NCBI GenBank assembly: GCA_012295275.1
Contig: CM022677.1
Span: 10,367,351-10,431,350, forward strand
Source of the DNA: Chrysomallon squamiferum
Taxonomy: Eukaryota > Mollusca > Gastropoda > Neomphalida > Peltospiridae
Direction: 5' to 3'
DNA length: 64,000 nucleotides
The position numbers and the translations under genes are program-made. Under the pieces are notes generated by a model. That model saw only the letters and a list, made by a program, of their open reading frames with translations. It had not been told where the DNA came from and ran no database searches. This document shows, piece after piece, positions 1 through 12,130 of the stretch. Numbering within the stretch: the first letter of the stretch is position 1; each line of letters opens with the position of its first letter.

Positions 1-90
1 CAAGGTGAACAAGTCAGTGTGTCAGATACTGATAATGTGGGCATGGCTTCCTGTGACTGGAAAGAATGTTTTCAGCAAAATAACAGTTGA
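1..90 (+). CDS. Possible terminal exon of an upstream gene (partial)
   Basis: The window opens in an open plus-strand frame of 29 codons ending in TGA at 88-90. The residues have ordinary protein composition (Asp, Glu, Gln, Cys, Trp) and include VSVSDTDNVGMASCDW. AT-rich sequence with no further open frame follows at once. This fits the 3' end of a gene that starts before the window, but the exon start is not visible and I recognise no family. A chance open frame of this length is possible. Confidence 0.3.
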   Translation, partial: QGEQVSVSDTDNVGMASCDWKECFQQNNS

Positions 91-934
91 CTGCTTACAG
101 AACTTCAGCTGTAATCAGTTTATTCAATAACTTACAGATAACTTGTATTTACACAGATTTAACATACAGTTATTACTGATTCTAATAAATGTACTAAGTT
201 TTCAAGAGATATCTCTTAATCTGACAACTTTTTTGTCTAAATTTTCTTTATAAACTGTAATACAGGTCATGTTCAGTTTAGTGCTGTGAATAAATAATTT
301 ATTAAATTTGAATTAAAATATAACAAATTTTTTTTTAATTGTAAGTTGGTGATAACATTTACAAGCATATTCCCTTGCATATATATATATATATATATGT
401 GTGTGTGTTGTATGTTAATTTAAAAATAATTTTTTTATAAAATTTCTTTAATTACATGTATCTATATTATGCATACTGACTGAATACTTTTAACATTAAT
501 GTAACATAGGCGTTATTCTGTTTACTGGTTACATTTAATATACATTTGCATATTTGTTTCTTTGTGTCAATGAATATGAATATAATTTACTGTTGTAAAC
601 CCATTTGCTTAAAATGGATGTTTTTGATGTGATGTGTCGTGATGTTTCTTAAAAACTACATTATTCTACAGTGTTAACTAGCTTTAACATCACGTGCATT
701 TAGATAGGTAATTAATTGTACATTAACAACATGCTTCATTTTTATTATCATTACTTGATTTCTAAATTACCAATGTTTGATATCATGTCTTTGATTGTGT
801 TTGATAATAAAGGTTGTGACTATTTAAATGTTTAAGTAATTTTTGAAAATTAATTGCTGTTGCAAAAACATCAGTTACTACTACATCTACTGCTACTACT
901 ACTACTATTATACTGCTCTATTTGTTTTTTGTTG

Positions 935-977
<43 letters not shown>

Positions 978-1207
978 CACCATCATCAATGGATTTCAGT
1001 TAATAAGATAATTCAACAAATCTGTCTGAACAGTATATGGAATATATCAAAGTAAATATGTCTGCATAGTAAATAAATTAATCAGCATTGTTACATAATA
1101 AGGTTATTGAGTACTTTTCTTGTTAATATTCCTGTATCAGTAATAGTTCATTTATATATATATATATTTTTTTTTTAACTTTTCTCTTTTATATAATAAT
1201 TTTTTTT
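91..1207. other. AT-rich non-coding stretch with microsatellites
   Basis: I see no gene. It holds an (AT)n(GT)n tract at about 379-410, and an ACT/ATT trinucleotide tract at about 876-976 that makes a spurious Tyr-rich reading frame. Poly-T runs lie near 1165-1210. Confidence 0.6.
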
Positions 1208-1577
1208 TTAAATGCAGAAAGAATAATATCTAAGTAGCTGGTTGTGAGAGATCTCTGCAGTAAACCTTGCTTTAGACCCATCAGCTTCATCTCCCATCAT
1301 AAACAGCATCTTCCTTGCTGGATTCAGTCCTGGCTCTGCATGCCAAACTGCTTGTAATTCTGAACCATGGTAACATATGCAAGATGGATGAAGTGGTACT
1401 TTCTGGTTTAAATTGTTATTGCTGCAATAGGACAGTGTAGCATTATAATCATAAAGGATTATATTCTGTTGACTTTAAAAATAATCCAGAATGGACTACA
1501 TCAATGCCAAACTGTTGATTTTACCACCAGCACTGTGGGGCCAGAATTCGATTAAAACCCCAAACACTCCTTGCCTT
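1208..1577 (-). pseudogene. Unrecognised coding remnant with two in-frame stops
   Basis: On the minus strand a single frame reads from about 1577 to a TAA at 1210-1208. The last 80 or so codons are fully open and protein-like, with ELQAVWHAEPGLNPARK, then MLFMMGDEADGSKARF and ending LLRYYSFCI. The same frame extends upstream through a plausible segment (GVFGVLIEFWPHSAGGKIN) but is broken there by TAG and TAA. There is a possible splice acceptor at 1474-1473, so the open part could be a true last exon starting at 1472. Alternatively the whole is a decayed gene copy. I do not recognise the family. The lack of an ATG early in the frame argues for an exon or a remnant rather than a complete small gene. 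Confidence 0.45.
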
Positions 1578-1579
1578 GT

Positions 1580-2555
1580 TACTAAACATTTATCTAATTG
1601 TTTTCTGCTGGACAAAATAATTCATTTTACGTTCACCTTTTGCGATTTATTACAATCTTAGGTCTATAAAACTAACATAACACTCATCTTGAAATGTATT
1701 TTGTTCGTAGCCTTGTTGATTTCACTATTTTGATGACCACCAAACTCCATATGCAAACAGTTGATTATCTTAATCCTTTGTTCTAATGAGAAATATTAAG
1801 ATTCTCTTCATATCGACAAATATCCAGAAGCCAAGCCAGAGCAGTTGCTGTGAGTTATGTTAGGCCTTACTCTAAATAAATGGAATCCTAATATTCTTAT
1901 TATAAAAATAATGTTACCTTTTTGTCCTCTGAAGATTAATTGAAAATATTTTCCAATTTTTATGTTGCAGGTATGTTCATTTGCAATAAGGAATTATCAT
2001 TATAAGGAATGATTATCACATTATAATTATTTATATCATGAACAATTCTATAACTTTATAGGTCTTTAAAATCTTTACCTACACATTCTTTACATGGCCC
2101 GATGTTTGACAATAAATATATGTGAGGTTGTTTGATGCAAAGCCGAATGCCATTAAAACAATTGGTCTTCACATCAAGCAGTTTCTGCTTCCAACATTGA
2201 TTTTTCAGACATTTTGGAAACACCTATGCATTTTGTTCTTCCCTGGAAGAAATTAATCATTCCTTTGCATCCAAATATATTATTTTCACAGACTCACTTA
2301 AAAATCTCACACTAAACATCTCTCTCTCATTTTAACCTTTAATAAAACAAAAAATTGTAACTTAAAATGTTCTACAAATTATTAATGTCCTATGAAGTAT
2401 AATTCTAATAAATCAGTGTTTGTAAATAAGGATCAACTATTTCAATTATATAATCACTGAAAATTCTGTATCCATGTAGCATGGACTGTTTCCTATAAAC
2501 AGGATTGTTTTTAATCCTAATGAATACGAAAGATATAACATTATCAAAAAAGTAG
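1580..2555. other. Non-coding, no recognisable feature
   Basis: AT-rich sequence with no convincing reading frame or repeat. It is probably intergenic, or an intron of the neighbouring minus-strand remnant. Confidence 0.5.
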
Positions 2556-2850
2556 CTTAATCCTAAAAACAATAATTTTAACCCTAATCATAATCCTCTG
2601 TAACCATAACTCTTTCATTCTGTCTAACCATAACCATAAAATCAAACCAACCCTACCCTATTCCTAGAGCTGATCATAACCATAAAACCAATATAATTAT
2701 TTTAAACCTAGTGTTTGGGTACCTGTAATGCTAAACCAGACACTGATTCTAATACAACCCTAATTCTAATCCTTACCATTACTTAGCCACACTTAACATA
2801 ACACCCTAAAACCAACCCTAAAACTAACCCTAACCAAACCCTAATCCTGT
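2556..2850. repeat. Degenerate telomere-like CCCTAA tract
   Basis: About 300 bases of irregular hexamer-like words on the plus strand: accctaat, aaccataacc, accctaccct, accctaaaacc, aaccctaacc, aaaccctaatcc. They are C-rich against an AT-rich background and match variants of CCCTAA, the complement of the TTAGGG telomere repeat of most metazoans. The tract is strongly diverged, with interruptions such as aaccataa, so it reads as an old interstitial telomeric repeat rather than a functional end. A telomere-like low-complexity satellite of other origin is possible. Confidence 0.55.
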
Positions 2851-2859
2851 TATTATTAT

Positions 2860-3780
2860 AAAAAATAGCAAGCAGGGGAAAATTTTAAATTATATATAAA
2901 TAATATCTCAGATGAAACACCATTAAATAATGTGTAAAATTTAATAGGAATGCAAAGCTAACAGAAAGAAACAATTTGATATTGTTAAGAATAGCTTTAA
3001 TATTCAGCCATGTTACAGATTGCAATATTTGTTTTCACACTGGAGATATTTGTTAATAATATTAAAAAAGAAAAATAATTCATATTTTTAATGCATATTT
3101 ACCATTAAAAAAGAAATAGTAACAATTAAAATAAATACAATAAGATTATAATGAAGTTTGTTCTTTTAATAAATAAATAATATCTAATTAATTTCTACTA
3201 TTATTATAACAATGATAAAAAAATTAATTTTATCATTTTACTTTTTATTGTCTAATAAAATTTATTTTATATAAGTGAAAGACATTCAGTTCCTGATGAA
3301 AAAACACCAACATGTTTGATATCTAAACAATTGATAAAGATATCGCATTTCAAAACTGTCAAAAAGTCCACTCTCCGAATGTAGGTATTTTAAAGATTTA
3401 GCCAAAAGAATTTAACCTTAAGCACAAAAAACTAATTTCAAGATATAGATTGTGGCTTTATTTTCAGATTTTCGATTAGGTGATTATAAGAAATTCCGGG
3501 AACAAAATAAACTAATATATGATCTCATTCTGGTTTTAAACAACAATAAATTAGCTTAACATCATGATTATGAGGTTGAAAATTCGCCATTTCTGGAAAA
3601 AAAAAAAAGTGATAGCGCATACCCCTAGCACTGCTAATTATTACTGAACAATTAATCCTTAATGCCGTAATTCTGACAGTAATATTGTAGGTTTGCACTT
3701 TTTTTGTTTATAACACTGTAAACAACTTAACAGCCTGCTGCGGTACTGACACTCGAATTAGTAAACTGATTTCAGAACGC
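2860..3780. other. Upstream region of the CTIF-like gene
   Basis: Very AT-rich with no reading frame. The composition becomes less AT-rich from about 3725, just before the start codon at 3814, which fits a promoter and 5'-UTR. I cannot point to a convincing TATA box. Confidence 0.4.
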
Positions 3781-3813
3781 CTTTAGAATAGTCTCCCTTA
3801 GTTAGTGGTAAAT

Positions 3814-6800
3814 ATGGCGGGACGAGGTCGTGGTAGAGGGAGAGGTCTCCTAGCTGCTACTAGTCCTATTAAACCACAGTTAAATGCTGACGAAGGAGCT
3901 CACGGCGACAGTTTAGTATCAGAAGTTTTACATAATGATAATGTAAGTCAATTAATTCATACCGATTACCGTTTTGAAAAATTATTTGAAACCTGTTACT
4001 TAAGAAATACACTCATACTCTATTACACTTTTACAGCCATAACTTAAAGTTGCCACTGTCAGAATTTTCAAGAACATAATTTTCTTAAGCCAAGTAAAGC
4101 AGATTAAAATGACACCAAGTTATCTTTGATCTGAAAAACGTTTCGAATTTTCATCTGAATAAAATTTGCCGGTATTTTTCCTTCAGAATCTATGGAAAAA
4201 CATTTCAGTCTTTTTGCAACAAGCATTTATATATATATATACGATAGTTTCAAACCAGTAAAAGCAGCTTGTATTATTAAGTATGTGAACAAAAAATATC
4301 AGTCCCCAGAAATCTGAAAACTAATAACATAGATGGAAAGAGCTTTGAAACACCTTTAAAACGACAAGTGATCAAGTGAATATGTTGAATATTAAGGAAC
4401 TTAGGAAGTAACAGTAATTTCAAATCCTGTAATACTTACTAGTAATAAGTTGCTAATTTTCGTCCAATTAAGCACTGTTTAAGAGAACAGTGGTTTTCTG
4501 ATGAAAAACTGCTATATTAAACAATGAAAAAAAAAAATTAATAATAATAAATCCCAATTATGATGTGAGGAATGCAATATTTGGATTGAATGACGTGTAA
4601 AAATTAAATCAATACATCATCTGCTTGTTTGATTTGTAAATAGGTGGCCATTTTTATTTTAAAAGTCCAAGACATCCAAAACTGAAGACAATTATGGATG
4701 AAAATACCAATATAGCATTAGGAACATCTTTTTCCATCATTCTTATGTAAGATATAACTAATTAAAGAATAATAAAGTTAACATAATCCATCTTCAAACA
4801 TAGTCATTAAGTAGGAAGTTTGACACTGGTAGTCTGACACCAAACTGACCATGTTTCAAAAAGTCCAGATAAGTTGCCTTACTTTCCACTGGCTGGTAGA
4901 CATTCAAAGACAACAAGATGAAAAAAATTTAACATGTCCAGCTGTTTTCCATTCATGTCACACATTCAACTTAAGTGATTCAGACGTGATGAAAATGTTT
5001 AATATTAAAAAAAATCAGATAGAGAAAAAAATCAGTCATCTGAACATACCTCTTCTTATATGTATCAAATATTAAAAATTACTGACACCATAATTATATA
5101 ATTCTTGAACCCATTTCATGGAAAGCTAAAATGTGTCACAAACATCAGACAGCCTTGACCTGTGGTGCATACCCTGTGCATGTCACACATCTATACAACT
5201 GCACAAGAAATGTTTGGTAATGTAGTTTTAACTTTTATCTGTGTAATGTTCAAGAAGCACATATTAGATAATCAGATAAATAATGACTGTAGTTTTATAA
5301 ATTCTGATAATAACAAAATGACAGAACAATAAACATAAAATTAATATTTGTATGTATTACAATTGTTTTTAAAAAGATTTGAGAATAAACTTTTACATTT
5401 GAAAAATTAAAATAAATATATTAGTATTAGATTAGTAATCATATGCTGCCTTAAATAGTTTTCATTCAGTCAAACACACTGCATGAATTTATACATTCAG
5501 TGAGTTATCTTTCCTAAGTAGGGAACGTTTACTATAGACATTTTTTTTTTTTTTTTTTACATCTTATCTAAACATATAATTTTAGGAAAACATGTCTGCA
5601 ACAACAACAACATCCTCATTACCGTCAAAATCTTCAGGATCTTTTGAAGGAACAGCAACTAGAGGATCATTCACATCATCATCATCCACAGCACCAATGA
5701 TTTCAACATCAATGGCTACCGGAACTTCCAGTTCGCCAGCAGCCAAACAGTCATTCCCATTATCATCATCAACATCAACAACACCATCGTCAAGGCACAG
5801 GACATCATCATCAGTTGTAACAAAGAATACTGGAATTTTACTAAGTCTGGAGGAGTCACTGAACAGACTTGGTGGCTATGATGAGGACAAGGAGGTGTCA
5901 GAGATCATCAGTGTGATGAAAAGTTCAATGGTTTCTGCTGACAGTTTAAAAAAGTCGTCTGAAATGCTGTATCAGAAATGTGTGTCTGATGTGAACATAG
6001 CCAAAGCTGGAGCTGTTATCTGTAACTCATTAGCCTCAATCGAAATGGAGAACACAAAGTTCCGATCTTGCATTTTAAGTTATCTTCAAAAGGATTTTGA
6101 AGGTTAATAATCATAACAATAGTCAAGGAAATATTAATGAATTTTTTATTAGTAGAAAAATCGTCATCATTAATTTTCACTTTTAAAAAATAATCTTGTA
6201 TATTACAATTTTTTTTTATATTAATGTTAGTTATTTTTTATTTTTTATTTTTTATTTTTAACAAAAATAATTTAATGCTGTAGGTTGATAATAGTTTTTG
6301 CAGAAATATATTCAGTATAATCATGAATTATTTTTGAAAGAAGAAATAAAAATATGAAATTATTTATAAAATTTGAAAATAATAAAATCAAATTGATGGT
6401 TGCTGTTACATGTAGTAGAAAACATGTATCTAGTTTTTTCTCATCTTTATATCAGAAATTTTGTTTTTGCACAGTTTAAATAAATTATCACAAATTATTT
6501 GCCATAAACTAAAATAAATTTCAGTGAATGTATAAAATATTTTTGTTTTTTAATAATGAATGATTGCAAACATTTGATATTGTTTACTTTTTTGTTTTAC
6601 AGAGAGGGATAATCTTTGCAGAGAATCTTTCAAATTTGTTGGATTTTTTACATTTTTGTGTCAAATATTTGGTGAGATGCGGACTGCGACAGGCGAACAT
6701 TTCCGACCACTGATTGCTCCGATATTCAGCTGTGTGGACATGATGCTGGGAGTTGCTGATGGTGGCATTAAGAAAGACCACAGTGACAACCCAGATGAAA

Positions 6801-8693
6801 TAGAATGCATCTTATTACAGGTAAACAAACTGAACGTAAGTTCAGTGGGTGATAAAAAGTTTCTATGATGAATACATTTATTATGGGCTTGATTTATTTA
6901 TTTATTGTTAGTTATGTTTATGTAATAAAACTATTTTTGTAAGGATTGTGCAGACATTTTCATTTTTGTCATTTTTCACAGAGAAATGAAAATCAAACAC
7001 TTGATCATTGCTTAACCTGTTTGCATCAACTATTGTTTTTATACTGTTACTAAAATCTGTCAACAGAGACAGTTACTATATTTTTATTGTTATAATGAAA
7101 TGTACATTTTAAAATTACTCTCATTAAATAGGCATAGGGAAATTTAACTTTGAAGCTTATGTGAATTTATATTTCATAGTATTGCATAGTTTAATTCTAC
7201 ATTTGAAAATTAATAAATTATATAAAAATGATAAAGCATGTTGTTTTACTAAATACTAAATTAAATTTTTTTTCTTTTATATGGTATTTTTGACTGTTTC
7301 AGTTTGATTTTGTATTTTATATTTTTTAATCATTGTCTTTTTAAAGTTTCAGTCAATAGGAAAAGAACTAGACAACCTGGATGCTGAGAAAATGATGAAA
7401 CAATGGAGTCTGTACGAATGAAAATTATTAACAATGGGTTAGTTTTGTTTGTCATCTGATAGCCAGTATAATTCCTTAAAAGTGTTTACATTATATTCAA
7501 AAGACTGAAAATAATTAATTTGATAATGACTGAAAAATGCTTTGTGGTAACTGTTAATTCAGTGCTATAATCTAACAGAAATGTTAATTTAAACACCATT
7601 CAGAAATGTTATGAAATACATGAGACTGATTTGTTTTACCTGGATTTTGAAGAAATAGTACAAAGTAATAATATCTGATACTGCAGGAGAAAGAAGCTCA
7701 TTTTAATTCTAAATTTCAGGTGTGTGTGTGTGTAAACCTTGTAAAAAATGCATATGTGCCACAACACACTTTATTTTTTTATTGTCAAATTACTTAGTAC
7801 AAGTATTTTTGTATGTATGATTTTATTGAACTGTATCTGAATACTGTCTGGCATTCAGTTAAAAGTGGCAGTGAGTAAATAGTCAACTAACCCAACTTTC
7901 CTCTGAATAATTGTAACTCAGCCAGCTTAATTTTTCTTAATCAAATTGTATAATACGGTTTCTGTAACTGAAACATTTGACTCAGAGCTGAAACAAAATT
8001 AAATCATAAAACCAGTTTCAGTATTATGCTAGTGGGGGACCAATGCCTAATGTCATCATGTTAATTTAGAGACACATTTCTTGAATTGTTGAGAGGGTAA
8101 CATTTTATACACATTTTGCTTATGTATGTATGTGTCTGTATACCTATATTTATGTATGAAGGTATCAATTCTGACTTTAAAACCATGCAACTCCTCTAAC
8201 TGGTTTGCTGCCAAGCCTTTCCTATAAATCCCTTTGATTCACTAAGCCATGATTAATAAGAAAACAACCATATAAAAATATATTTCTTAAATGTTTCGCA
8301 TTACAGTTTCTGTGCCTATTTGTATAATCGTGTGATAACTTAAGGAAATGAGGTCATTATATTATTTAAACTAGAAATGGCAATGCAGGATAAAATTTTA
8401 AAAATTCAAATGAGTTTAGCTTGGTGGCCACCAAATATTCTGATATTTCTAATAAATAGTTTTGATTAGTTACTGGTCATGTTGCAGGTTCGTGCTAATA
8501 TTTCTTGTTAATCCCTCATTGAAAAAAAGATTAATAATTTATATATCTTCATATAGATTTAGATTTGAGAGAGAGAGAGAGATATATATATACAGAGAGA
8601 GAGAGAGATATATATATATATATATATATACAGAGAGAGAGATATATATATATATATATATACAGAGAGAGAGAGAGATATATATATATATAT

Positions 8694-8729
<36 letters not shown>

Positions 8730-8958
8730 TGTGAGAGAGAGTGAGTGTGAGAGTGAGTGAGTGAGAGTGAGTGAGTGATTTGAAAATTTTATTAATATTT
8801 TATTACAACTGGTTAATTACAGAACATCTCCACAGATAAGATGTATTCTGCTGGAACTGGTGGAATGTTACGGCAGAAAGTTTGAGCAGGCACCAAATGA
8901 AGTGACCAGGTTTTACTGTGAGACAATGGCTGAAATTCTAGCTGGATTGGTTATTTAA
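3814..8958 (+). CDS. CTIF-like MIF4G-domain translation factor, five exons, frameshift in exon 4
   Basis: The family (CTIF/SLIP1) binds the nuclear cap-binding complex or histone mRNA factors and recruits eIF3 to start translation. Coding exons: 3814-3942, 5586-6102, 6603-6820, 7347-7437 and 8823-8958. Donors and acceptors are GT/AG and all phases agree (0, 1, 0, 2). Translation starts at ATG 3814 with an RG-rich head (MAGRGRGRGRG). Exon 2 carries a Ser/Thr-rich linker, then a MIF4G helical domain begins (LYQKCVSD, TKFRSCILSYLQKDF). Exon 3 continues it (GFFTFLCQIFGEMRTATG), and exon 5 ends it (CILLELVECYGRKF, stop TAA at 8956-8958). These blocks match human CTIF from memory. The protein is about 366 residues, much shorter than human CTIF (about 600) because the N-terminal part is short. 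Exon 4 loses frame near 7395-7403: the upstream frame stops at TGA 7418-7420, while the conserved continuation MESVRMKIINNG is one frame over, as if one base were missing. This is either an assembly error or an inactivating mutation. Confidence 0.85.
8566..8778. repeat. Compound (GA)n/(TA)n microsatellite
   Basis: Alternating blocks of GA and TA dinucleotides (gagagaga, tatatata, cagagaga), then GT/GA-rich sequence. It lies inside the last intron of the CTIF-like gene, about 45 bases before exon 5. The block order repeats about three times, so the unit itself appears to have been duplicated. Confidence 0.9.
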
Positions 8959-8959
8959 T

Positions 8960-10270
8960 ATATATTGTGATAAATCTTTAAATCATCTTATTTAGCTATT
9001 TTTTGTTTTTATTTTTATTGTAATTCTAATTTCAAAAACGAAACTGATTTAATATATTGTCTGTGATTTCTTTAACGGGACACACTAGGCACAAATTGAC
9101 AGCATTTGAGTAAACAAAATTGTTTTTTGTTGTTTGACATGACTGTTCAGAAAATGTACATAAAAATTTAATTTTTCAGATAAATGTTTCAGAATATATA
9201 ATAATGATGCATAACCTCACCAGTATATACAATAAGTGGAAACATGGTTTATAATACTTCATTTTTATTTATCACTTGTCGGTTTTGTACTCTCCTAACA
9301 TTTTTGGAAAAACTGCTGTATGAAAACTATTTGTGTTAGTTTCCAAATTTGGAATGTATTTATTTTCAAAACAAAAACTATAAACTGACAGAAAGAAAAT
9401 GTTTTTGTATAATTAACTATTCATACAAAATGAATGATATATATGAATTGGATAATGTCTGGTTTTCATGTCCTAAATATCTTTATAAACTCAATTTCTG
9501 TATTTCACGGTAGCTTTGGGTCTGTAAGTTTCATTCTTATAACCTGTTTCCAATCTTCCTAGTCTTAGCAACATGAAAATCACTCATTTTCAACAGCATA
9601 AGTTTCATTGTTGAAACCCATTTCCAATCTCACTAGACTTAGCTACATGAAAATCACTCATTTCCTCCTCAAGTCTTTCCAAATTTTTGAGCTCTTTTGG
9701 CTGTCTCTCATTTCTAGCACATGGTTTCCATAAGGAATAAACTAAAGTCTTAAATGACACATGATCAAATACATCTTACACACAGACAAGATTTGGATAT
9801 TGCTTTTATGGAAATGGTAATTCCTGCAGCATTATTAAGAGTATTTGGACTGCTGAAATTCATTTAAAATTTAAAATATAAAATAAAGATTTTTTATTAT
9901 CTTAGAGGAAGAAAAAACCCCCAGAAGAATCAAAGGTTTAGACTAAACAAAAAGGAAGAACAAATATATCAATATTTTATGTGCTTTTTTAATCATTCAT
10001 AAGACAAATGCATATGAACTAAATTACTAAAATTTAAAAAAAGCAAAATAATAAATTGTCATATTTGATATGTCAAAAACAAGTCTAAACAATATATTAT
10101 GTCATAAAGTTACTAAAATATATGAAATGCAGCATAAATAACTATGAACTTTCGAAATTATTATTTTTAGATAGTATTACTAACAATTCAGAATAAATGG
10201 AATGTTTGTAATAAAAGTAAATAAGTAAATAAATAAATATAAAACAAATAAATACAGTAAATAAAAGAAC
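8960..10270. other. 3' flank of the CTIF-like gene, with a possible minus-strand coding fragment
   Basis: Mostly AT-rich. On the minus strand, about 9735 down to 9620, an open frame contains RNERQPKELKNLERLEEEM and ends at a stop. It looks weakly protein-like (coiled-coil composition) and could be a small exon of the minus-strand genes further right. Support is composition only. Short AAAT repeats lie near 10218-10260. Confidence 0.35.
9527..9665. repeat. Imperfect ~70-bp direct duplication
   Basis: Two adjacent copies share aagtttcatt, then ttccaatct, ctag/cttag and acatgaaaatcactcattt. One copy begins near 9527 and the next near 9599. Divergence between them suggests an old tandem duplication. 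Confidence 0.7.
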
Positions 10271-10274
10271 TTAC

Positions 10275-10351
10275 TGGTAGAACTGGCTGTTGAACATTGT
10301 TCCCATACTGGACTTGTTTGTATTATTTCACACTGGTCTCTTGTCACACAT
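10275..10351 (-). CDS. Small Cys-containing exon (TSP1 gene neighbourhood)
   Basis: A minus-strand exon candidate with an acceptor after 10352 (TTTAAATTTAG) and a GTAAGT donor right after 10275. The open frame reads CVTRDQCEIIQTSPVWEQC. The spaced Cys and Trp residues are compatible with an extracellular Cys-rich module such as part of a thrombospondin type-1 repeat. It lies downstream, on the same strand, of the TSP1 array at 11.2-12.1 kb, so it may belong to the same gene. The domain assignment is an inference. Confidence 0.4.
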
Positions 10352-10689
10352 CTAAATTTAAATAAATGAATAAAACAATAAATAAATAAAGGGAAAGAAA
10401 GAATAACAAATAATAATAAAAGAAAGAAAGAAAGAAAGGTTATTCAGTGTTAGATTTTGGCTGTTAAAAGCAGTGAGAATAAAAATAGCCAGATGATTTA
10501 GAAAAAAAGGAGAAAAGTCTTGTATTGCCACCAGAGTTTAAATTATGAAAACTATTAGCCATACATTCCTTTGAAGTGTATTCCTGAAGTTTTATTCCTT
10601 ACATTAGATTTTACTAGAAAAACAATATATATCTCCACACACACAGGCCCATACCTACATATAGTAATAATAATAATAATATAAATTTT

Positions 10690-10810
10690 CTAATGCAAAA
10701 CAAATCCTTGCTGGAACTGACATCCTCTGTTGTGGACATGAGCAAAACCAGGTGGACAACACTGGCCTTCAGATTTACCATTTTTACTTGACCAGTAGCC
10801 ACGGTAACTG
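10690..10810 (-). CDS. Small Cys-rich exon, possibly terminal
   Basis: The minus-strand open frame reads RGYWSSKNGKSEGQCC, then PPGFAHVHNRGCQFQQ, and ends at TAG (10692-10690). The CC/C pattern with Trp suggests a secreted module. An acceptor-like AG lies near 10812-10820. It sits between the TSP1 array and the exon at 10275-10351. If both are real they could be alternative ends of one gene. I do not recognise a specific domain. Confidence 0.35.
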
Positions 10811-11199
10811 CCCTCCATGTTATCTTTTTGTCCTTCCATTATAAAACAAAAGAAGGTATATGTGTGCATTCATGTTTTTATGTGTATTTTTGTTCAGGAA
10901 CAACATCTTGTCAATATGATCAGTTAGTCAAATGAAATACTTTTTCTTTTATTGGTTCTTAATTGTCGCACGGACAAACATATAATTATTTTTAAAAGTA
11001 ATAATAATAAAACTAACAAAGTATAATTAAAGAAATAAGATATTCCCTAATTTTTTTTTTGTAGAACCATGTTTTTTTATTATTCAAATGAATACCCAAA
11101 TTAAAATTCACATTTAATTATTAATATAGTTAAAAGTTCAGTCAATATAAAGACACATTTGCTTGCACGAGCTATAAATAAAGAGAGATAAATAATTTA

Positions 11200-12130
11200 C
11201 TTTTGTATGAAGGACAAGGAACATCAGCTGAACAAGACTGGATAATTCTGTTACCTACTGCTGATTTGGTTCCACATCTGACCACTGCCTCCACCAGTCT
11301 GTTTATAATCAGTACATGATGCCAGTGTGGAACATGACATGACTGAAGCTCTGTTTGTATCTGTGGCAATTTAGCAGCCACTTTTTTTTCCTCAAGAATA
11401 TGCTTCTGTTTCAGACAGGACCACAACCTCCACCACCCAGTAGTACATCACTGTTAAATACTCTTTCTAGTCAGAGTACAAGGTACTCGGCTGGTGTTAA
11501 TTTGAGGAGATTTGGCACCGCAGCCATTTTTGGTAGCAACATCATTGATGCAGATTCTGGTTCTTGAAGCCAATTCCTGTTCCACAGCCGGCAGATAAAT
11601 CACCATATGTAAATTCGGACCATGGACCCGTGTATGAGCAAGTGTATGCTGAAATACATGATTCTTGCTTAGTTTCTTTTTGAGGTGAAGTAGCACCACA
11701 AGCATTATTGTGGCTATTGTCATTATTGCAGATTCTCATCCGTTGTTTTGTCCACTGACCACCAGGTCCACATATTACTGAACTTGGAGTTGACCAGTTT
11801 GGGCATGGTTTTGATGGACAAACCACAACAGTTATGTCTACATCAGGGGACTTTGCACACAACCAGTTTTAGAGGGGATGTCATTCTGACACGTTGTTGT
11901 TGTTGTCTGAGTTCTGTTTATGCTATTACCACATGAGATTGATCATTCAGTGTAAGTATATCCTGACAATGCTCCCCTTGTTTGCTGTTGATGTGTCTGG
12001 TTTCAGTAGCTGGTGAAAGTGAACAACATCCTGTTCATTTAGCTGTAACATTATTGCATACACTCGATACCGTTGTCATTGTTACAAATTCTGATGCTGT
12101 GTGTTGTTTTGATTTTTATAAACTTTTCTT
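11200..12130 (-). pseudogene. Decayed array of thrombospondin type-1 repeats
   Basis: On the minus strand at least four to five repeats of roughly 55 residues can be followed by switching frames. Diagnostic pieces are CPNWSTPSSVICGPGGQW, then MRICNNDNSHNNACGATSPQ. A second repeat has TGPWSEFTYGDLSAGCGTG, then RICINDVATKNGCGAKSPQ. Others show AAKLPQIQTELQSC and WWRQWSD followed one frame over by CGTKSAVGN. TSP1 modules (WxxW, CGxG, paired Cys) occur in secreted or surface adhesion proteins. Frame changes at about 11550-11560 and 11278-11285, plus stops near 11440 and 12040, break the array. It may be a pseudogene, or a real gene with assembly indels. Neighbouring Cys-rich exons at 10.3 and 10.7 kb would extend it. 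Confidence 0.65.
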
